Below, in pieces: positions 59,733-64,000 of a stretch of DNA of 64,000 bases. The stretch comes from JBCBSZ01 sp039818945 (lineage in GTDB: Bacteria > Actinomycetota > Acidimicrobiia > Acidimicrobiales > Poriferisodalaceae), in NCBI GenBank assembly GCA_039818945.1, contig JBCBSZ010000008.1, positions 47,416 through 111,415 of the forward strand, given 5' to 3'. Under the pieces are notes generated by a model that worked only from the letters and a program-made list of their open reading frames with translations, had not been told where the DNA came from and made no database searches. Position 1 is the stretch's first letter. Each line of letters opens with the position of its first letter. Position numbers and translations under genes: made by a program.

Positions 59733-62405
59733 ATGATCGCCTCGATCGCTCGCTTCTTCGTGGCGCGCTCTCGCGCCACGCTCGGCCTCTGGGCCCTCAT
59801 CCTGGTGGTCGGTGTGGCCGCGTACACCACGCTGTTGCCGCGCGACGGCTTCCCGTCCGTCGACATCCCGCTCGCCGTGGTCTCCGGGCCCTACTTCGTC
59901 GACGACATCGAGGCGGTCGACGACGAGGTGCTCGCACCCCTGCGCGACGCCGCCACCGACGTCCAGGAGATCGTCGAGCTGCAGACCTTCGCCCGGGCGA
60001 ACAGTTGGAGCATGCTGGCCGAGTTCGACGAGTCGCTCAGCTCGGCCGACGGGGTGGTCCTGCTGCGTGAGGCGTTGGCCGACGCCGCGCTGCCAGCCGA
60101 CGTCGAGCTGGAGTTCACCGAGCTCAACGCGGCGAAGTTCCTCAACGAGTACGACCTCCTCGTGGCGGTCTACGGGCCGGACGACGCGACGGCCGAGGAG
60201 CTCGATGCCCTCGCCGCGGGCGTCGCCGGCTCGCTCGTCGAGATCGACGAGGTCGACGAGGCGGTCGTCGAGGAGCTGCGGACCACGGCGGTCGACCCGG
60301 ACACCGGGCAGGAGACGGTCCGCCAGACCAGCTTCAACGAGGTGGGCATCGAGGAGGGCGGTTCGCTCGTCCTGCGGCCTGCGGTGTCGGTCGGCGTCGT
60401 CTCGGCCGGGTCGGCCGACTCCCTGGAGCTGTCGTCCGCCGTCGAGTCCGCGCTCGACGAGCTGGATCTCGGCGACGGCTTCGGCGCGACGATCAGCGCG
60501 GACTTCGCCCCGCAGATCCGCTCGCAGATCAGCTCGCTGCAGTCGAACGCGTTGGTCGGCGTCGTGGCGGTCGCGCTGGTCACGCTGCTGATGATCAGCT
60601 GGCGGGCGTCGATCATCACCGCCCTCTTCGTCGTCACCGTGCTCTCGGCGACGATGATCGCCCTCCTGATCGCGGGCATCTCGCTGAACACGATCTCGCT
60701 GTTCGGGGTGATCCTCACCCTCGGTCTCTTCGTGGACGACTCGATCGTCATCGCCGAGGCGACCGACGCCTTCCGCCGGAAGGGCGTGTCCGCGATCGAC
60801 AACATCACGAACGCCGTCCGCCGTGTCGGCGCGGCGAGCGTGGCGGGCACGGCGACGACCGTGCTGGTGTTCGCCCCGATGCTGTTCATCAGCGGCATCC
60901 TGGGCGACTTCATCCGGCAGCTGCCGATCACCGTCATGGTGGCGCTGAGCATCTCGTTGGTGCTGTCGCTCGTGGTGATCCCGGTCGCATCGAAGTACCT
61001 GATCGTGAACGCTCCCACCGGCGGCGGGCCGCTCGGTCGGGTCGAGGCGCGCCTCGGCCGGATGGTCGCCTCGCTGCCGGAGCGCGGCGGCTGGCCGGTG
61101 CGCATCGGCGGCGTGGCGCTGAGCATCGTCATGCTCGTCGCCGGCTTCAACTTCGCCGGTCGTGCCGGCTTCGACATCTTCCCGGAGCAGGGCGACGCCG
61201 ACGAGCTCGTGGTCGAGCTCGACTTCGATCCCGGCGTCACCCTGGAGGAGGCCGAGCAGATCTCGATCGAGGTGAGCGAGGTCGTCGTGGCGACCGGCGG
61301 CGAGCTCGTCGAGACGGCGTCGGTCTTCCAGGGCGACGAGCGGTCGAGCTTCGCCCAGTTCGGCCTGACGCCGTTCCGAGAGCGGAGCGTGACCGCACCC
61401 GAGCTCGTCGAGCAGCTGGAGGGCGAGCTCGCCGATCTCGACGGTGCCCGGGCCAGCGTGAGCCAGATCTCGAACGGCCCGCCCCGCGAGGACTTCCCGT
61501 TCCAGGCCCAGGTGTACGGCGAGGACGTCGACGCGTCCCTAGCGCTCGCCGACGAGATCGCGACCGACCTGCAGGGCTCGACGCTCGAGCGGGCCAACGG
61601 TGAGGAGTTCGTGGTCGTGGAGACCGTGGTCGCCCTCAGCGACGTCGTGGCACGCGTCGACGGGGAGCGGTACGTCGAGGTCCGCGCCCGGTTCGACGAC
61701 GACGACAACACGGCGCTGCTCAACGCGACCGAGGACGCCGTGGCCGACCGGTACCCGGCCGAGGAGCTCGTCGCTCTCGGGCTGAGCGAGGACTCGCTGC
61801 GCTTCGACTTCGGTCAGGAGTCCGACAACGAGGACTCCTTCGCCTCGGCCGGTGTGGCGTTCCTCGCTGCGTTGGTCCTGATGTTCGTCCTGCTCACCGC
61901 CCAGTTCCGGTCGCTCCTCCAGCCGCTGCTGATCTTCCTCGCCATCCCGTTCAGCTTCTTCGGTGTGTTCTTCGGGCTGTGGGTCACCGGGAACCCGTTG
62001 AGCTTCTTCGCCATGCTGGGGCTGATCGGGCTGATCGGCATCGCCGTCAACAACACGATCCTATTGACCGACTTCGCGAACCAGGAGCGGCGTGCAGGCG
62101 CCGACGCGGTCACCGCCATCTCCGTCGCCGTCCGCCAACGATTCCGTCCGCTGGTCACGACGACGATCACGACCGTGGCCGGGCTGTTGCCGCTCGCGCT
62201 GACCGACCCGTTCTGGGAGCCGCTGGCCTACACGATCATCTTCGGCCTGGTGTCGTCGACGTTCCTGGTCCTGCTCAGCTTCCCGTACTATTACCTCGGC
62301 GCCGAGAAGCTCCGGGACTGGGGTCGGGAGGGATGGCGCCGCCTCCGCGGCCGTGGTCGCACACCGGAGCCGGCGCCCGAGCCGGAGCCCGCCCTGAGCG
62401 CCTGA
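59733..62405 (+). CDS. second RND-family transporter permease, paralog of the 18031-20715 gene
   Basis: 890 residues. Same plan and length as the first RND protein: start IARFFVARSRATLGLW, the paired segment PRDGFPSVDIPLAVVSGPYFVDD (split here by meaning, matching DREGFPPINTPISIVSG), the helix-4 motif LGLFVDDSIVIAEATD with two acidic residues, FFGVFFGLWVTGNPLSFF, IAVNNTILLTDFANQE, and PLVTTTITTVAGLLPL. It ends with a Pro/Glu tail. No regulator, adaptor or channel gene is beside it. The ribosome site is weak. Substrate unknown. Confidence 0.86.
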   Translation: MIASIARFFVARSRATLGLWALILVVGVAAYTTLLPRDGFPSVDIPLAVVSGPYFVDDIEAVDDEVLAPLRDAATDVQEIVELQTFARANSWSMLAEFDESLSSADGVVLLREALADAALPADVELEFTELNAAKFLNEYDLLVAVYGPDDATAEELDALAAGVAGSLVEIDEVDEAVVEELRTTAVDPDTGQETVRQTSFNEVGIEEGGSLVLRPAVSVGVVSAGSADSLELSSAVESALDELDLGDGFGATISADFAPQIRSQISSLQSNALVGVVAVALVTLLMISWRASIITALFVVTVLSATMIALLIAGISLNTISLFGVILTLGLFVDDSIVIAEATDAFRRKGVSAIDNITNAVRRVGAASVAGTATTVLVFAPMLFISGILGDFIRQLPITVMVALSISLVLSLVVIPVASKYLIVNAPTGGGPLGRVEARLGRMVASLPERGGWPVRIGGVALSIVMLVAGFNFAGRAGFDIFPEQGDADELVVELDFDPGVTLEEAEQISIEVSEVVVATGGELVETASVFQGDERSSFAQFGLTPFRERSVTAPELVEQLEGELADLDGARASVSQISNGPPREDFPFQAQVYGEDVDASLALADEIATDLQGSTLERANGEEFVVVETVVALSDVVARVDGERYVEVRARFDDDDNTALLNATEDAVADRYPAEELVALGLSEDSLRFDFGQESDNEDSFASAGVAFLAALVLMFVLLTAQFRSLLQPLLIFLAIPFSFFGVFFGLWVTGNPLSFFAMLGLIGLIGIAVNNTILLTDFANQERRAGADAVTAISVAVRQRFRPLVTTTITTVAGLLPLALTDPFWEPLAYTIIFGLVSSTFLVLLSFPYYYLGAEKLRDWGREGWRRLRGRGRTPEPAPEPEPALSA

Positions 62406-62433
62406 CCTGGCCCGTTGTGCTCGATCCGCCCGG

Positions 62434-63477
62434 GTGTTGGGCCCCATGTGGGTCAGCGCGTGCCGCGCCGATGCCGACCACTGGGACATGGGAGGGGCGT
62501 CGGAGCAACAGCGAGGTGACCACGCCGCGGTCGATCCGCTCGTCCGCCGTGCGGTGAACGCCGTCGAGCGACTGGGCGCCGACGGCTTCCCGTGGACGGT
62601 CGCCGATGCCCTGCTGTTCGTCCTCGAGGAGGAGTCGGTCGCGCACACGGTCGCTGCGGAGGTCGCCGCGGCGCTCGTCGGGCTCCCCGGCCCGCCGATG
62701 ACCGCCGAGGCGGTGGTGACCTCGGTCCGGGCCGCCGCGGTCGACTTCGGTCGCAGCGGGCGCGGCGCCGCCCAACTGGCGGCGGTCGCCGACGTCGCCG
62801 AGATGTTGCCCGACCTCGACGCCGATCGCCGGTTGGTGGCGCTCGATCTGCTCCGACGGGGTGGCGACGTCGCCGACCTGGCCGTCCTGATCGTGCCGCC
62901 CGGCGAGGCCGCACCCCATCCCGTGCAGCCGATCGGCGAGCTCGATCCGGTCGCGACGGGGGTGGTCGCCGCCCACCTGTCCGGGCAGCTGGACGCGCTG
63001 GTCGCCGCGCTGCCGTCCGCCACCCGGGCCGCGCTCGAGGCGAGCTGCGCACGGACCGAGCGGGCCATCGGCCCCGAGCGTGCGCCGGTCGATCCCGATG
63101 TCGTGGCGCAGCAGGCGCTCTGGGACGACGACACCGTCGCCGAGTGGCTGGAGACGCCGGCCGAGGGCTACGAGGCGCTGTACCGCGCCGCACTGGAGCG
63201 GCCGCCGGTCCGAGCCTTCCTCGACGTCCTGATCGATCACCCCGGCCGCCGGATGAGCGGCGAGGACATCTGCCTCGCGGCCGACTCCGACGTGCTGCGC
63301 AGCGCGAACGATCTGTCCGGAGCGCTGAACGGCATGCGCGCGACGGTCCGCACGACCGGCCGCAGCGCACCGTTCCGATCCTGGCCCGGTCGCCCCATCC
63401 GCCACGGCATCCATCCAACGGTCGCCATGGGATTCGTGGCCGCCCGTCGTCGCCTGCTGGGGGCCGACACGGCTTAG
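62434..63477 (+). CDS. unrecognised cytoplasmic protein
   Basis: 347 residues from ATG 62434 (ATG 62488 would give about 329). Mostly helical and Ala/Asp/Val rich with no signal or membrane helix. A C-terminal segment (about 245-325) with ERPPVRAFLDVLIDHPGRR, MSGEDICLAADS and LSGALNGMRATV looks like a small folded domain of DUF6416 type, but I am not certain. It follows the RND gene by 28 nt on the same strand and may be cotranscribed. Confidence 0.6.
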   Translation: MLGPMWVSACRADADHWDMGGASEQQRGDHAAVDPLVRRAVNAVERLGADGFPWTVADALLFVLEEESVAHTVAAEVAAALVGLPGPPMTAEAVVTSVRAAAVDFGRSGRGAAQLAAVADVAEMLPDLDADRRLVALDLLRRGGDVADLAVLIVPPGEAAPHPVQPIGELDPVATGVVAAHLSGQLDALVAALPSATRAALEASCARTERAIGPERAPVDPDVVAQQALWDDDTVAEWLETPAEGYEALYRAALERPPVRAFLDVLIDHPGRRMSGEDICLAADSDVLRSANDLSGALNGMRATVRTTGRSAPFRSWPGRPIRHGIHPTVAMGFVAARRRLLGADTA

Positions 63478-63486
63478 GGTGCCGCC

Positions 63487-64000
63487 ATGACCGGTCCGTT
63501 CCTCACGATCGACGACGTCCACCGCGCAGCGCGGCGGCTGGAGGGGTTCGCCCACCGCACCCCGGTGCTCACCAGCCCGCAGCTCGACGAGCACACCGGC
63601 GCCTCGGTGGCACTCAAGGCCGAGTGCTTCCAGCGGACCGGGGCGTTCAAGTTCAGGGGGGCGTTCAACGCGATCGCTGCGCTCGACGACCGGCGGCGCT
63701 CCCACGGGGTGGCGACCTACTCGTCCGGGAACCACGCTCAGGCCGTCGCCCTCGCCGCGGCACTGCACGAGGTGCCGGCGGTGATCCTGATGCCGGAGGA
63801 TGCGCCGGCCTCCAAGGTCGCCGCCACCCGTCGCCACGGCGCGGAGATCGTCACCTACGACCGTTACACCGGCGACCGGACGAAGCTCGGCGAGGCGCTC
63901 GCCGCCGAGCGGGACATGACGCTGATCCCGCCGCTGGACCACGCCGACGTCATCGCAGGGCAGGGGTCGGCGGCACTGGAGCTGTTCGAGGACGCCGGCC
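63487..64000 (+). CDS. threonine/serine dehydratase (fold-type II PLP enzyme), cut by window end
   Basis: About 171 residues are visible from ATG 63487. Seen: IDDVHRAARRLEGFAHRTPVL, the PLP lysine in TGAFKFRGAFNAI, the phosphate-near motif SSGNHAQAVALAA, PEDAPASKVAATRRHGAEIV, and PPLDHADVIAGQG. It deaminates threonine or serine to the 2-oxo acid. The remaining C-terminal half, which would tell whether an ACT regulatory domain exists, lies outside the window. Confidence 0.9.
   Translation, partial: MTGPFLTIDDVHRAARRLEGFAHRTPVLTSPQLDEHTGASVALKAECFQRTGAFKFRGAFNAIAALDDRRRSHGVATYSSGNHAQAVALAAALHEVPAVILMPEDAPASKVAATRRHGAEIVTYDRYTGDRTKLGEALAAERDMTLIPPLDHADVIAGQGSAALELFEDAG

Overview
The window is very GC-rich (roughly 70% or more by eye), tightly packed, and rich in GTG/TTG starts and 4-nt stop/start overlaps (ATGA, GTGA). 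Together with a PF03640-type secreted lipoprotein, an F420-type luciferase-like oxidoreductase, TreX/Y/Z, a WS/DGAT acyltransferase and the C-terminal 'GYWLFASDGG' repeats in the giant secreted protein, this points to a chromosomal segment of an actinomycetote, most likely the class Acidimicrobiia (Iamia/Ilumatobacter-like). The lineage is inference; no rRNA, tRNA, CRISPR, IS or phage gene was seen, and there is no gene-free stretch over 300 nt.

Layout. 1-5.2 kb: a MacB-type ABC permease (cut by the window edge) with its lipoprotein adaptor, a lipoprotein, an ECF sigma factor, and a winged-helix/alpha-beta-hydrolase fusion. 5.4-8.6 kb: a 1064-residue secreted beta-propeller/phytase-like protein. 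8.6-17 kb: WS/DGAT, a LysR regulator divergent from inositol-phosphate synthase, a tiny C2H2 zinc-finger protein, a GGDEF-EAL membrane protein, small enzymes and agmatinase. 18-21.4 kb: an RND transporter divergent from its likely TetR repressor, with visible operators. 21.4-27.3 kb (minus strand): ArsR, SRPBCC protein, aldo/keto reductase, then three overlapping genes: aminotransferase, a tryptophan-2-monooxygenase-type flavoenzyme and an amidase, the gene set of the indole-3-acetamide route. 27.4-34.2 kb: assorted oxidoreductases, a TSUP exporter, and an LLM/hydantoinase pair.

34.3-37.7 kb: an extracytoplasmic, apparently redox-related locus: a five-helix membrane protein (DUF6529-like), a type-1 copper protein and a triple-repeat lipoprotein in one operon, with a divergent fasciclin protein. 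37.8-44.4 kb: MFS transporter, CoxG-like protein, and a form-II molybdenum hydroxylase (medium, small, large subunits). 44.4-50.8 kb: treY-treZ-treX for making trehalose from glycogen. 50.8-59.6 kb: class V aminotransferase, PEP carboxylase, Rieske oxygenase, acetoacetyl-CoA synthetase, thioesterase and a PPOX protein. 59.7-64 kb: a second RND transporter paralogous to the first, an unrecognised protein and the start of a threonine dehydratase.

Most convergent gene pairs are separated by long GC-rich hairpins, several of which reach into the stop codon or coding end of a neighbour. Clearest functional units are the trehalose operon, the Mo-hydroxylase operon, the RND/TetR pair, the amino-acid-amide cluster and the copper/fasciclin locus.
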